Source of the DNA: a virus
Direction: 5' to 3' (one strand)
Virus record (IMG/VR): IMGVR_UViG_3300049491_000383
Coordinates: 62,001 to 126,000 of that record
DNA length: 64,000 bases
Below, piece after piece: positions 1 through 8,829 of the stretch. Position numbers and translations under genes: made by a program. The notes below the pieces were generated by a model that saw nothing but the letters and a program-made list of their open reading frames with translations, did no database searches and was not told where the DNA came from. Within the stretch, counting starts at the first letter, position 1. Every line of letters starts with the position of its first letter.

Positions 1-1493
1 TAAATCACTGGGTACGGATCTTGATCTGTATCAACCCAAATATCGTTTGCAATCAATACTGGTGCAGGAACGTTATCGCGTGGGTCGCCGGATTGAGCAA
101 ATAGTGTTGGATCTGCTGGTGTTGGTGGAACGTCAACGAAAGTAAAACCTTCGAGGTTAATGTTCTGCCAGCTACCTGCACCGTCAGCAATAAGAATATC
201 TACAGTAGATTGTCCGTTGCCATCAACGCCAATTTCAGCATTGAACCATAGTTGACCGTTTACAGGACCACTTGTTGGAACTGTTGTAGAACCAATGATA
301 ACTGCCAAAGGAGCCCATGGACCAGAAACGCCTGTTGACTTTCTGAACTCTAATGAGTTTGTTGTTGATTGCGGCAATGCACCAGAAAGAACTGGTTCAA
401 TGTAAACCTGACCGTTTGAACCTGCTGCGTTTGTGCTGTAGTAGGTATTCGCTGCGGCGTCGTTTGCTAGGATCGGAGCTTCAACTTGAACGAATTGCAA
501 TAGTGTTGCATCCATTCTGCGTAGGACAAGATTTGCACCTTGTGCTGCTGATCCAGTCTTAACCCAATATTCTTCAGTTGTTGTAACTGCTGTTAGGTCT
601 GGCCATACAGATTGAATTGTGATATCAAAGTATGCTGCCACTGTTGCTGCGGACAATGCTACCGAAGGTACAGCCGACAATGTAAATTGTGTTGGGCTGT
701 CAACAGATAGAACTGTTGTATTTGCTGCAAATGTACCTGTACCTGCTGTAATGACTGGTGTCATTCCTGCAACTAGGCCTGCGGTTGAAGTTGTTGTAAC
801 AACTGCACCAACGGATGTTGAGCTTAGTGCTGCCGAAGTGTAAGCGGTGTTACCAATCTGACTCCAGACTGAATTTTCCTTAACCCAATATGACATTGTA
901 CCAGAAGCTGTTTGGTAGACAACTGCGTAATCGCCGTCGACACCATCTGCAGGAACTGGAACGTTTGCAATACCTGTTGCAAAATTGTAGATGAAATCAG
1001 GTGTAACTGATGTCCAAATTTCGTTTGGAAATACACCAGCACGAACAAACAATCCGTATGCCGATCCTGTTGAGGATTCATCAAACCAATATGTTCCGAC
1101 TGCTGCCGGGCTTGTTGGTTCTACGACTGTTGGTTCAAGTTGGGTTGTGTTGATATCTGCACGAACAATTCTTACTAGGTTTGACAAACCCAAGTATGAG
1201 TAGGCTGCAAGCAATCCATATTCGTTTAGTGGGTAACCATTCAAAGATGTACCACTTACAGAGTAGAAAATTGGATCACCGAAAGTCTGAACTAAATCGC
1301 GTTGCGAAGTAATTGACCAAACCTTTCCGGCATTTGCCTTAGTTGTGCCTTCAGCTACTGATGCTCCGTCGGGAGTCGACTTATCCTGCTGAGTAGCGAT
1401 AAAAATTAGGGGTACTGTTCCTGGACCGGCACCAACATTGATACTCTGATCAATGACTGAAATGCTTACGCCTGGTGATACTAATGTAGCCAT
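1..1493 (-). CDS. Contractile tail sheath protein (T4 gp18-like), 3' end cut by window edge
   Basis: An open frame runs on the minus strand from an ATG at 1493 to the window edge with no stop (at least 497 codons). The N-terminus MATLVSPGVSISVIDQS, followed by GPGTVPLIFIA and a W-S-I-T-S-Q-R-D-L-V-Q-T-F-G-D-P run, is typical of phage tail sheath subunits, which polymerise around the tail tube and contract at DNA injection. An AAGGAG ribosome site lies 8 bases before the ATG and a late-promoter-like box about 45 bases upstream. As a highly expressed late structural gene this fits. The C-terminus is outside the window. Confidence 0.88.
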   Translation of the reverse strand, partial: MATLVSPGVSISVIDQSINVGAGPGTVPLIFIATQQDKSTPDGASVAEGTTKANAGKVWSITSQRDLVQTFGDPIFYSVSGTSLNGYPLNEYGLLAAYSYLGLSNLVRIVRADINTTQLEPTVVEPTSPAAVGTYWFDESSTGSAYGLFVRAGVFPNEIWTSVTPDFIYNFATGIANVPVPADGVDGDYAVVYQTASGTMSYWVKENSVWSQIGNTAYTSAALSSTSVGAVVTTTSTAGLVAGMTPVITAGTGTFAANTTVLSVDSPTQFTLSAVPSVALSAATVAAYFDITIQSVWPDLTAVTTTEEYWVKTGSAAQGANLVLRRMDATLLQFVQVEAPILANDAAANTYYSTNAAGSNGQVYIEPVLSGALPQSTTNSLEFRKSTGVSGPWAPLAVIIGSTTVPTSGPVNGQLWFNAEIGVDGNGQSTVDILIADGAGSWQNINLEGFTFVDVPPTPADPTLFAQSGDPRDNVPAPVLIANDIWVDTDQDPYPVI

Positions 1494-1536
1494 TATGGTT
1501 TAACTCCTTTGGAAGAATTATGCTTCTTGTTAGTTG

Positions 1537-1544
1537 TATTTATC
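1537..1544 (-). promoter_or_regulatory. Late-promoter-like box GATAAATA
   Basis: GATAAATA on the minus strand, 43 bases upstream of the sheath start codon. It differs by one base from the T4 late consensus TATAAATA, and the same box recurs before other genes here. Confidence 0.65.
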
Positions 1545-1583
1545 TAGGAGAGAGTTAAATATACGGCAAATGAAGCACCAGGA

Positions 1584-2216
1584 CTATAATATCTTCTTTA
1601 CAATTTCGTACACTTGCCTGTCCAAAGACTCTAATGTGTCATTATTATTTACCACATAGTCGAATTTAGAACCCACCCACGCCCATTCACTAAAGTGTGC
1701 GCTTGAATAGGTTTTAGTCATCGCTTCTTTGGCTAGAGAATTTCCCTTGTTTGCCATCATAGCTGTTTCATACCAGACTGGTGAAGGACCACGATCGACC
1801 CTTACCATAATTCCGCCCTGACTCTTAATAAATTCAACTTCGTTTGGGAAACGAACATCACTGATAACAACGTGCAGGTCTGGATTCTTACGAATTCTGT
1901 TTTCGAGAGTCATGAACCAGATACCTTCATTGAAATGATTACGAAGAGAGTCTGTACCAATCAACTGCAATGCAAGGCGTGGGCTGAAGTTTGGAATACC
2001 GAGTTTGGTTGCCCACCATTCGTCAACTTGTTCACGCCACTCACGAGAATGCTTTGTGTCACCCTCGATCATATTACGGGGCCAATCAAACATTGATGCA
2101 ACTGCGTCCTTTAGACTGGTAGCAAAGCTATCCTTTCTAAAGCCGAATTGATCTGTAAGCTGGTCTGCTACGGTGCTTTTTCCGCAGCCAATAAATCCTG
2201 AAATTCCAACGAGCAT
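1584..2216 (-). CDS. Deoxynucleoside monophosphate kinase (T4 gp1-like)
   Basis: 210 aa. A P-loop G-F-I-G-C-G-K-S-T lies at residues 7-15, followed by an adenylate-kinase-like layout; ISDVRFPNE near residue 117 matches the Walker-B region of phage dNMP kinases. The enzyme phosphorylates dNMPs (often including modified ones) to dNDPs for phage DNA synthesis. Length fits T4 gp1 (about 240 aa). It ends in TAG. It lies between the neck gene and the sheath gene, so it is probably an accessory insertion in the structural module. Family is fairly certain; substrate range is not. Confidence 0.82.
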   Translation of the reverse strand: MLVGISGFIGCGKSTVADQLTDQFGFRKDSFATSLKDAVASMFDWPRNMIEGDTKHSREWREQVDEWWATKLGIPNFSPRLALQLIGTDSLRNHFNEGIWFMTLENRIRKNPDLHVVISDVRFPNEVEFIKSQGGIMVRVDRGPSPVWYETAMMANKGNSLAKEAMTKTYSSAHFSEWAWVGSKFDYVVNNNDTLESLDRQVYEIVKKIL

Positions 2217-2221
2217 AAGAA

Positions 2222-2268
2222 AACCCCTAAGTTAGTTCTTGTAGTTATACAGAACCAGCCTAGGGGTT
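2222..2268. terminator. Hairpin terminator, probably bidirectional
   Basis: AACCCCTA (2222-2229) pairs with TAGGGGTT (2261-2268). Plus-strand reading gives a T6 run just after the stem; minus-strand reading gives TTTTCTT. It sits between the neck gene and the kinase. Confidence 0.6.
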
Positions 2269-2279
2269 AGCGTTTTTTG

Positions 2280-3032
2280 TTAACCGATTACAAACGAATA
2301 GCCGTCACTACTTGTAACTAAATCAAGAAGTTGCTTCTCTAGCTTCTCAATTTCAACTTGCGCTTCTTGCTTTAGAGTAGCTCCGTTTAGTGTCACATTA
2401 CCGGTTGGACCCGGAAAACCTCCCGGGAATTTGTCTCTTGCCTCACCAAGCATATACTTTGCGTGAGCTGTAGCATAGGAACGCAACCAGGGTCCTGTAT
2501 AAGGATCATTGATTAGATCATCTTCCGACTTTCTTGCATAGACGCGAACAACTACTTCCTCGTCAGCTGTTGGTCTACGAATGATTGTCAGCTTATGATT
2601 ATTGACATCCCATGTGAAGTTCAATTGGCTTGCAAACACACGTTCTGTCGTCTCAAGGAACTGATTATAAAAATCCCACGTTGCCAATCCACCAGATCTA
2701 TTTGGTTGTAGCAAATAGATATTATAGAATGCAGCATCTACCGGGTCGAAATTTATTCCACCGTTTGTGTATGCACCGACACCACGGCGGTATAGACGTC
2801 TCACTTCTTGCACTTCTTCGGGGAGAGTGTACTCAACAATGTCTCGTGTAATGTGTAAGAAAATATCCTTCTCGAGATTAGCTCCGTCTGATTGCTGACG
2901 CAATTTTTGGAGTCCTAATGTAATGGCAAAATTCAAGTGATCTACGTCTAATTCAACATCAACCATTTGCGCACCGAGGCCAAGCTCGATTTGCTTCATC
3001 AACAAAACTCTAGGGGTAATTTGTGCGGACAT
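2280..3032 (-). CDS. Neck / head-completion protein, T4 gp13-like (tentative)
   Basis: 250 aa from the ATG at 3032, chosen over an upstream start because GGAGAAG lies 8 bases before it and the late box at 3057-3064 would otherwise overlap the coding region. The C-terminal part (ATAHAKYMLGEARDKF, then FPGPTGNVTLNG and a charged helix) resembles neck proteins of T4-like cyanophages, where the last segment has a similar IPGP...L-G-x-x-L pattern. Position next to sheath supports a head-tail connector role. The exact gp13 assignment is inference; 'virion structural protein' is safer. Confidence 0.5.
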   Translation of the reverse strand: MSAQITPRVLLMKQIELGLGAQMVDVELDVDHLNFAITLGLQKLRQQSDGANLEKDIFLHITRDIVEYTLPEEVQEVRRLYRRGVGAYTNGGINFDPVDAAFYNIYLLQPNRSGGLATWDFYNQFLETTERVFASQLNFTWDVNNHKLTIIRRPTADEEVVVRVYARKSEDDLINDPYTGPWLRSYATAHAKYMLGEARDKFPGGFPGPTGNVTLNGATLKQEAQVEIEKLEKQLLDLVTSSDGYSFVIG

Positions 3033-3056
3033 TGTGTATCTTCTCCAGCGATACAC

Positions 3057-3064
3057 TATTTATC
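3057..3064 (-). promoter_or_regulatory. Late-promoter-like box GATAAATA
   Basis: GATAAATA on the minus strand, 24 bases upstream of the neck protein ATG at 3032. It overlaps the last bases of the exonuclease gene. Confidence 0.6.
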
Positions 3065-3536
3065 AGATCTCCCAAGTCATTCCAATCTTGTGGGCAATGG
3101 CCATAGCGGCTGCATCATCCATTGCATTATGAATTTGGAGATTATATTCCTTGAAGATATAGTTGGCATCGTCATCCATGATAACAAATTTGAAGTAATC
3201 GCTTCTGCTTAGATTTTCGGGCCAACATTCGGAAAGTAAACTTTCAAGGTGCGGACGATCCCAGGAGATATTATCAAGTGCTAGAATGCAATCGGGTCCC
3301 CGATCTTCAATCCAGTTGCCAATGTTTAGAGCACACTCATATCTGGTCATGCGATATTTTCCACCCTTAAGGTAGGGAAGAACATGAAGCTTAACAAAGT
3401 CTGAACAATCCTTTAACTCGTATGTATCGGTTAATTCGGCATAAAAGAATTCCCCATCCTCAGATACCAGGGCAATGCTAATAAGCTTATTCCCCGGAAT
3501 CAAATCTGTAAATTCTGTATCCAAAAACAACTTCAT
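3063..3536 (-). CDS. DEDDh 3'-5' exonuclease (RNase AS / exoribonuclease family)
   Basis: 157 aa. N-terminal MKLFLDTEFTDL carries the D-x-E of motif ExoI; a D at LALDNISWD and HNAMDDAAAMA near the C-terminus supply the other acidic residues and the DEDDh histidine. This layout matches small bacterial and phage 3'-5' exoribonucleases. Likely role: RNA trimming or turnover during infection. Its start overlaps the upstream gene by 4 bases (ATGA), so the two are translationally coupled. The family is clear; whether the substrate is RNA or DNA is not visible. Confidence 0.72.
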   Translation of the reverse strand: MKLFLDTEFTDLIPGNKLISIALVSEDGEFFYAELTDTYELKDCSDFVKLHVLPYLKGGKYRMTRYECALNIGNWIEDRGPDCILALDNISWDRPHLESLLSECWPENLSRSDYFKFVIMDDDANYIFKEYNLQIHNAMDDAAAMAIAHKIGMTWEI

Positions 3537-4690
3537 TTGTCTATCCTAAGTATAACATGATGCTCATTGAGCTTGCCCTGTGCAGGTATATCTACAGTGC
3601 TTAAATCCTTCAAAAAGGTGCGAAGCTTCACCTTGCTTGCCTTCTTAAACTCTGCAAGAGTCTCTACGGGCTTACGTACAGTTTTTTCTGCAGAATCAGA
3701 TGAATAATTCTCTAAACTAGCGCCTTTAACAAGTAGGCCGCGCTCGTCAAGTGCCTTGTATTGGGCAATCTTACGTGTCTTTGTATTATACACCCAAACT
3801 TCTTTAGATCCAATGATCTGAATGGGACTCATGCTAACAATACCAAGAGATGTATCTTCCTTCTTATATTTGAGTTTGGATACTAACTTCTCTTGTGACA
3901 CCGGCTTCTTCTTACGTGGTGCTCGTTCAACCTTTGCCACTTCTTGCATCATAACACATGCACCAAGTATGTTCTTATAGAATTGACTGAACTTCTTTAA
4001 CTCGGGCTTTGTAAAATTGGAGTAACCTTCGTTTAAGTCTTTATCCTTACCTTCGACTGCAAGTTCAATCTCATTCGATCTACGTTCAAAAATTGTATGC
4101 ATGAATCTAACGTGTGGAGCCTTCAATTCATTTGCCTTAAACAGGTTTACAAATTCTTCTACAGTCTTTGGTTGTGCAGTCTTGCGTGCAAGGTAGTAAT
4201 CATCTATCCACCCCTCCACTTCCCCCGCAACCTCCCGTGTTTTTTCTTTGAGACGGTCTTGTATCGTAATAGTAGAAATTGTAGTAGACGCTTTTCCGAC
4301 CTCGCTATCAGCAACCTTTGGCGAGTTTTTTTCCTTCGTGGTGAGTCTGGTTTCTTCTTCTTCAATTGTCCTCTCCAGTGCTGGCATCATTCCTGCAAAG
4401 ATATCTTCGGGAAGTTCGCCGGCGTGGTTGAGTACATACATATACTTACCGATGGTACCAAACCTGTTCTCATCCATATCCTTAATACGGTCAAGAAATG
4501 AATGCTTCGCATCAAGTGTTTTTAGGTACTTGACAACTTCTTTCTTTAATTCAGCAGAAGTCAATTCATAGTGCGCGTACATCATCGCACCCTGATAGTT
4601 GGATCTGAAATATTTGTTAGTCTTTACTACCGTTGACCAGATTGGCTTGGGCCAACTAGCGTAAGAAGTAATCTTTTTCTTGCCTGCCAT
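3533..4690 (-). CDS. Hypothetical protein, 385 aa, lysine-rich
   Basis: No family recognised. A basic N-terminus (MAGKKKITSYASW) and a lysine-rich C-terminal half with HHVILRIDK at the end suggest a nucleic-acid- or capsid-associated protein. A GAGG ribosome site lies 9 bases upstream of the ATG. The stop overlaps the exonuclease ATG. A bidirectional terminator at 4738-4769 isolates it from upstream genes. Confidence 0.75.
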   Translation of the reverse strand: MAGKKKITSYASWPKPIWSTVVKTNKYFRSNYQGAMMYAHYELTSAELKKEVVKYLKTLDAKHSFLDRIKDMDENRFGTIGKYMYVLNHAGELPEDIFAGMMPALERTIEEEETRLTTKEKNSPKVADSEVGKASTTISTITIQDRLKEKTREVAGEVEGWIDDYYLARKTAQPKTVEEFVNLFKANELKAPHVRFMHTIFERRSNEIELAVEGKDKDLNEGYSNFTKPELKKFSQFYKNILGACVMMQEVAKVERAPRKKKPVSQEKLVSKLKYKKEDTSLGIVSMSPIQIIGSKEVWVYNTKTRKIAQYKALDERGLLVKGASLENYSSDSAEKTVRKPVETLAEFKKASKVKLRTFLKDLSTVDIPAQGKLNEHHVILRIDK

Positions 4691-4737
4691 GTTAATATCC
4701 TCGTGATACTTAGCTATTTTAGCTATACATAAAACAG

Positions 4738-4769
4738 AAACGCAACTAATCTTGGTTTAGTTGCGTTTT
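4738..4769. terminator. Bidirectional rho-independent terminator
   Basis: Perfect 12-bp stem AAACGCAACTAA / TTAGTTGCGTTT with a 7-base loop; T-rich in the plus direction and mirrored A-rich side for the minus direction. Confidence 0.75.
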
Positions 4770-4792
4770 AGGATATTAAATCGGGGAAGAAT

Positions 4793-4960
4793 TTAGTCGT
4801 CTGCGAGCCTCTTTTCGTCTCGCTTTTCCTTCTTTTTCTTGGTGTTGTGCGCGCCTGCGCCGCTAGTTTGTGCGTTCTTTGCTACAAAATTTCGAGGTGG
4901 AAGTGCCTTAGCTACAACCTTCTTGGCGGGCTTGGCTTCAAACAGTTCAAATAATCTCAT
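4793..4960 (-). CDS. Small basic phage protein (MRLFELFE family)
   Basis: 55 aa, below usual ORF-caller length. It begins MRLFELFEAKPAKK and ends with a lysine/arginine-rich tail after a G-A-G-A-H-N motif. This pattern (MRLFELF start, GAGAHxxKKK tail) is common in small proteins of T4-like marine phages. GGAGAAG lies just before the ATG. Hairpins flank it at 4738-4769 and 4983-5009. Function unknown. Confidence 0.72.
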   Translation of the reverse strand: MRLFELFEAKPAKKVVAKALPPRNFVAKNAQTSGAGAHNTKKKKEKRDEKRLADD

Positions 4961-4982
4961 AGCTTCTCCGTCTTAGAAAAAT

Positions 4983-5009
4983 GCAGGAGTGGTAGCGAAT
5001 CACTCCTGC
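4983..5009 (-). terminator. Hairpin, terminator or leader structure
   Basis: GCAGGAGTG (4983-4991) pairs with CACTCCTGC (5001-5009), followed by two short hairpins up to 5055. It lies between the box at 5058 and the small gene at 4793, so it could be part of that gene's 5' leader. Confidence 0.45.
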
Positions 5010-5057
5010 ACGACGCCTGATCGGCGTAACAACGGTCCTAAAGGTAGTTGTTAATTG

Positions 5058-5065
5058 TATTTATC
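5058..5065 (-). promoter_or_regulatory. Late-promoter-like box GATAAATA
   Basis: GATAAATA on minus, about 98 bases upstream of the small gene starting at 4960, just inside the intergenic side of the receiver-like gene's 3' end region. Confidence 0.5.
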
Positions 5066-5082
5066 AAAACTTCTGAAAATTA

Positions 5083-5457
5083 TTAACCGGCCGTTTTCTT
5101 GTGACGCAAGTATCCTTCGAGTAGCTCTCGAATATTTTCTGAACCAATTGGGTTCTTGCTGTGAACTGTGAAGCTGAAGTTTGCCGGCATGGTTTTTGTA
5201 TCCATGTCATATTCAACAAGCCACTTAGCAAAATCGAAACCAGTCTTACCATCGTCGTAATCACCGGCATAATGGTCCATACCCAAGTCGTGATCAAAAC
5301 TAATCACATCCGGGAAGCCGTTCTCTAATACCCACTCCTTTGCTTCTTCGAGACTGCGAACAATCTCCCAGGTCGCACCCCAGCTACCGACTCCACCAAT
5401 AAGGACCCAGGTAACATCTTTCGGGAATCGTTCATCATCAAGGAAAAGGTACTTCAT
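5083..5457 (-). CDS. Cyclic-phosphate processing receiver-like (cREC) protein
   Basis: 124 aa. The N-terminus MKYLFLDDERFP and the ISFDHDLGM segment followed by GFDFAKWLVE match the receiver-like domain found in phages and in cyclic-phosphate/RNA-repair gene neighbourhoods. The two acidic patches (DDE at 7-9 and DHD near 56) are receiver-type. Role in RNA end processing is proposed for the family, not shown here. It starts 8 bases after the dehydrogenase gene, with AAGG before the ATG. Confidence 0.7.
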   Translation of the reverse strand: MKYLFLDDERFPKDVTWVLIGGVGSWGATWEIVRSLEEAKEWVLENGFPDVISFDHDLGMDHYAGDYDDGKTGFDFAKWLVEYDMDTKTMPANFSFTVHSKNPIGSENIRELLEGYLRHKKTAG

Positions 5458-5465
5458 ACCTTACT

Positions 5466-6323
5466 TTACTCGGGTTTGGTATTGCCTGTCAAGCGAATCT
5501 TGGTGTTGGCTACTTCTACTTCTCTAAGAACAGACAATCTTTCATTTACATCATATCCGATAATAGCCTTTACATCCTTAGGGAAGCAAGAACCACCATA
5601 CCCAAATTGACCATCTGGTCCAGGTACTAGGCTGTGACTATATCCAATGCGTAAATCCGTCTCAAGTATATCTGTAAATGCTTTCCATGTTTCGGGATGG
5701 ATTGGCGACTTCTCATACATATCGGCATAGAGTTGATATAGTTGATTCATAAATACAACCTTGCTGGCCAGGAATGTGTTTATTGCATACTTGGCAAGAG
5801 CAGCTTCTTTATAATCGCAAATATGAAATCTAGCATGTCGAATATGCGAATGATTTCTATATGCCTCTTCGAGCTCTTTGCAATCGTGGAACTCGCCAGC
5901 CATAATAATGTGTGGTGGCTTTAATGCATCTTCTTCCCAATAATCCTGACGCAAGAATTCGGGAGAATATACGTATCGTAGTGGCCCTTCCTTGTTGAAG
6001 ATTTTAGCCTTGCCGAATTTTACGTATAAATCGTGAACTACATCAGGTGGCAAAGTGCTCTTTAGCACTACGAGACCATCGTATTTTATGTCTGCTAATT
6101 GCTGGAAAACGTCGTAAATAATGCCTGCATCAACGCTTCTGTCATCTAGTGTAGGTGCGTTAATTGCCACAAAAGTGAGGCGCGGCCTAAACAAAGCCAA
6201 ATCCTCAATTCTATTCTCTGAATAAAGTGGATCGATGATAATGGCTTCACAGTTATGTTCAAAGGCCTTATGACATGCCTTTCCCACAAAACCATAACCT
6301 ATGAATGCTACTGAATTTAACAT
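5466..6323 (-). CDS. UDP-glucose/GDP-mannose dehydrogenase-like enzyme
   Basis: 285 aa. A Rossmann glycine motif G-Y-G-F-V-G (9-14), a middle PEFLRQ helix and the catalytic GYGGSCFPKD motif with Cys246 are all present, so an NAD-dependent four-electron oxidation of a sugar nucleotide to a uronate is expected. It is far shorter than cellular enzymes (390-450 aa): the C-terminal UDP-binding domain is missing. GAGG precedes the ATG. It may make an acidic sugar for DNA or surface modification, or have lost activity with the truncation. Confidence 0.78.
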   Translation of the reverse strand: MLNSVAFIGYGFVGKACHKAFEHNCEAIIIDPLYSENRIEDLALFRPRLTFVAINAPTLDDRSVDAGIIYDVFQQLADIKYDGLVVLKSTLPPDVVHDLYVKFGKAKIFNKEGPLRYVYSPEFLRQDYWEEDALKPPHIIMAGEFHDCKELEEAYRNHSHIRHARFHICDYKEAALAKYAINTFLASKVVFMNQLYQLYADMYEKSPIHPETWKAFTDILETDLRIGYSHSLVPGPDGQFGYGGSCFPKDVKAIIGYDVNERLSVLREVEVANTKIRLTGNTKPE

Positions 6324-6625
6324 TTATCTTACCTCAAAATTGTGTATAAGTCGTGGCGTTAGCACTAAGAAATGGCGTAGGCATTACACAAATCAAAAAA
6401 AATGCGGTAGCAAGTTTCCAAGCTACCGCACAAAGCATGCACCTAGGCACCCCACCTAAGCTCCCCGCCCTGTATTGCGGAACCTCCGCGGTTACATTCC
6501 CTATATAGAGGAAAGTGCCGCACCATCCTTAATAGACGTATGGAAGCCGTCGACAGCTTTTGATCCAGGAACGCTACGTATTGATTACAGGTACTCATCC
6601 GGCCCTATAAGACCACATGCTACAA
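6324..6625. other. Intergenic region with structure, no convincing gene
   Basis: 302 bases without a supported CDS. It contains a strong terminator (6403-6430) and short inverted repeats such as GCGG-AACCT-CCGC near 6477. A 65-codon plus-strand frame crosses it but has no ribosome site and unlikely composition. Could hold a small RNA; nothing recognised. Confidence 0.4.
6403..6430 (-). terminator. Rho-independent terminator
   Basis: TGCGGTAGC / GCTACCGCA 9-bp stem with 10-base loop; eight A's precede it on the plus strand, i.e. a U8 tract for minus-strand transcripts. Confidence 0.8.
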
Positions 6626-7015
6626 CTATTTCAACACACCAATTGTATAATATGCTTCGCACTGGACTTTAGCCAATGCCTCGATCTTCTCATCATACGG
6701 AATATCATCCTCTGGAGGCTTCTTACCGTAGATCCTTGACGTTATCTTGTCAAAGTTATGTATCAAATCGTACAGATTGTTCTGTGCAATCTTGGCGTAC
6801 GATTTTGTCTGTTTCTTGATGTAGTCTTCGACGCAGACTCGTATTTTCTCTTCCTTCTCGACTAAGTCAATCAATCCCTCTAATCCGATTGAGTTAGACT
6901 TATCAAATAAGTTACTAACTTCAATCGGATTCAAAGTTTCGATATTTAAGTCAGAGCTTTCTGCGTATGAATTTACGGAAAAAGCAAGCAGCAGAGAAAA
7001 TATTATTCTTCTCAT
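6626..7015 (-). CDS. Exported protein of unknown function
   Basis: 129 aa from the ATG at 7015 (an in-frame TTG two codons earlier is less likely). MRRIIFSLLLAFSVNSYAES is a typical signal peptide with cleavage after YA. The mature part is charged and mostly helical with two cysteines. Such periplasmic proteins can act in lysis control or exclusion, but no family is recognised. It lies directly downstream of rIIB. Confidence 0.65.
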   Translation of the reverse strand: MRRIIFSLLLAFSVNSYAESSDLNIETLNPIEVSNLFDKSNSIGLEGLIDLVEKEEKIRVCVEDYIKKQTKSYAKIAQNNLYDLIHNFDKITSRIYGKKPPEDDIPYDEKIEALAKVQCEAYYTIGVLK

Positions 7016-7047
7016 TATCAAACGAAAGGGGCACTAGGCCCCGATCA

Positions 7048-8070
7048 TTAGACTTCTTCGTCGGTGCCGGCCTTGACAATTTTCAGTTGCGCCTTCTTCT
7101 GGCGCACGTTCTTCTCGACTTGTTCTTCGGCTTGTTCCAGGGTCAGATTCTCATACTCAACCCATTCGCCGTGAACACGTTGCAGGTCGTACAGTTGTTC
7201 ATCATCAACAACTTCTTCATCAGGCTCGTCGCCGTCTTCATGTACAACACCAGTAGAAAACGGCCACGCAGCTACTTGAGCAGCAGGAGCAACATACTTG
7301 TTGACTGGTGCCTGTGGCTTGCTGTAATCGCCGTTGACAGCCTTGGTGAATGCAACCGCTGGGTCACCTTCAACTTCAGCCACAACTTCATAGGCGCAGC
7401 AACGACCCTTGGCGCCATTGTAGTCGGTAGGGATGCTAACGACGTCGGCAGGATTGATCTTCAGGATCATCACTGGCTCGCTACCGCTACCAAAGTGACC
7501 CAGATAGCTTTCGCTGCAGAAATGCAGACCACTGGAGCAATGCGAATCCGGATTGTCATCGACGCCGTTGCGATCCATTTCCACGAATGCGCCAACGCTG
7601 TTATCGATTGTGCCGGTATGCTTGTCCTTGTAGTTGGAGCCAACACGCTTGTATGCGAGGAAATAGCCGTCTTCGGTGATCGGAAGCTTATTCTTTTCCA
7701 GGAAGCCGTAGACTTGATCCACGGAACGCTTGGATGGGTTGTCCATCAAGTTTTCCATGAAGCGCACCATCGGATCAATCGGGAATCCGTCTTGGTACAT
7801 TTCGATCATGCGTGTTGCCAGTGCATTGTGGAACGGCTTGCCCTTCCACAAAACCTTGTTGTCTTCGATCGACACGTAGCCGTAACCAAAGTTGACGATT
7901 GCCTTCTTCGGCTCAACTAGGTCGCGCAGGGCGTCCCAATCCTGGGCCTTGAGTGCATCGACAATCTTACCGTAGGCAATGTGTGTGTCTTTTGACACGG
8001 TATGAGATTTTCCATCCACAACTAAAATAATATTGCGACCCTGGAGTAAATAAGGCACTGCGTTTGTCAT
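7048..8070 (-). CDS. rIIB: RIIB-like protein
   Basis: 340 aa. The central DGYFLAYKRVGSNYKDKHTGTIDNS segment, the preceding SVDQVYGFLEKN helix and the SGLHFCSESY / EVVAEVEGD stretches match T4 rIIB-like proteins. Together with rIIA these proteins affect lysis inhibition and exclusion phenotypes at the membrane. The C-terminus is acidic and long. The gene is GC-richer than its neighbours and has a TTAACACAG leader plus GAGGA before its ATG. An HNH endonuclease gene now separates it from rIIA. Confidence 0.82.
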   Translation of the reverse strand: MTNAVPYLLQGRNIILVVDGKSHTVSKDTHIAYGKIVDALKAQDWDALRDLVEPKKAIVNFGYGYVSIEDNKVLWKGKPFHNALATRMIEMYQDGFPIDPMVRFMENLMDNPSKRSVDQVYGFLEKNKLPITEDGYFLAYKRVGSNYKDKHTGTIDNSVGAFVEMDRNGVDDNPDSHCSSGLHFCSESYLGHFGSGSEPVMILKINPADVVSIPTDYNGAKGRCCAYEVVAEVEGDPAVAFTKAVNGDYSKPQAPVNKYVAPAAQVAAWPFSTGVVHEDGDEPDEEVVDDEQLYDLQRVHGEWVEYENLTLEQAEEQVEKNVRQKKAQLKIVKAGTDEEV

Positions 8071-8079
8071 AATAAATCC

Positions 8080-8805
8080 TCAATCTGTGTTAATTAAAAT
8101 ACGCCATTTTTTCGATGTTTTTTGAGCACCGCTTACCAATGCATATACATCAACTGGTGTCAGTTTAGCATATGCCCTAAATTGTTGTCTAGTACCTTCA
8201 TAGATTTCATTAGTTTTTATATGCTGAAATCTAAAGATAATCATATCTATTTTCTGAACACGTAGTTTACCTTTACGTGTAGCCAATGCTTTTTCTTTTA
8301 TCCCCGGGCGATGCATAGGATTCTTATCACCTACCATATGCGGAGCTTCAATACCGACCAAAGAATCACTAAGTTTTTTCTTAGTTTCAGCCTTCATTGG
8401 ACCTTTCTTTATTCCCTTATTTCTACTCTTACCTAAATTCGATGCACTAATCTTTTCTTTTACTTCATTTGGTCTAGGTTTACCAAAATTTACATTATTC
8501 TCGCCACTTGTCGATTCCGAATGTTTTCTTCTTAACCATCCATATAATTTATTGGTCGGTCTATTGCCACCTGTATTCATACACATCATTACCGCTGCTT
8601 TTATCAATCCATATTCTGATGGATAAATTTTTACCAGTAATTGATGTGCTAGATAATGTTCTTCCGGAGTTAGATCAACTAAATTTTCTACAGAATTATC
8701 GCCATTCATACATTTTGGTATAATGTGGTGAGATTCGGTATAGATATCTAATTTTCTATCTTTTGCTCGGTTGATAAGATTTTCATAGATGAGTTTATAA
8801 TTCAT
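8080..8805 (-). CDS. HNH homing-type endonuclease with NUMOD3-like repeats
   Basis: 241 aa. An HNH-type core at residues 26-52 (SHHIIPKCMNG, then NLVDLTPEEHYLAHQLL) is followed by repeats of the (S/N)-x-G-K-x-x-N/K type around residues 100-185 typical of NUMOD3 DNA-binding modules. It is markedly AT-richer than flanking rIIA and rIIB and sits between them, as free-standing homing endonucleases do in T4-like phages. Probably a mobile intruder that nicks the cognate locus in competing phages. Confidence 0.82.
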   Translation of the reverse strand: MNYKLIYENLINRAKDRKLDIYTESHHIIPKCMNGDNSVENLVDLTPEEHYLAHQLLVKIYPSEYGLIKAAVMMCMNTGGNRPTNKLYGWLRRKHSESTSGENNVNFGKPRPNEVKEKISASNLGKSRNKGIKKGPMKAETKKKLSDSLVGIEAPHMVGDKNPMHRPGIKEKALATRKGKLRVQKIDMIIFRFQHIKTNEIYEGTRQQFRAYAKLTPVDVYALVSGAQKTSKKWRILINTD

Positions 8806-8829
8806 CTTTTATTTATCTTCTACCTTGTA

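Noticed and set aside
6475-6672. 65-codon plus-strand frame in the 6.3-6.6 kb intergenic region
   Set aside because: No ribosome site, overlaps a minus-strand exported-protein gene at its end, and composition looks non-coding.
6967-7920. 317-codon plus-strand frame opposite rIIB
   Set aside because: Antisense shadow; rIIB motifs are clear on minus.
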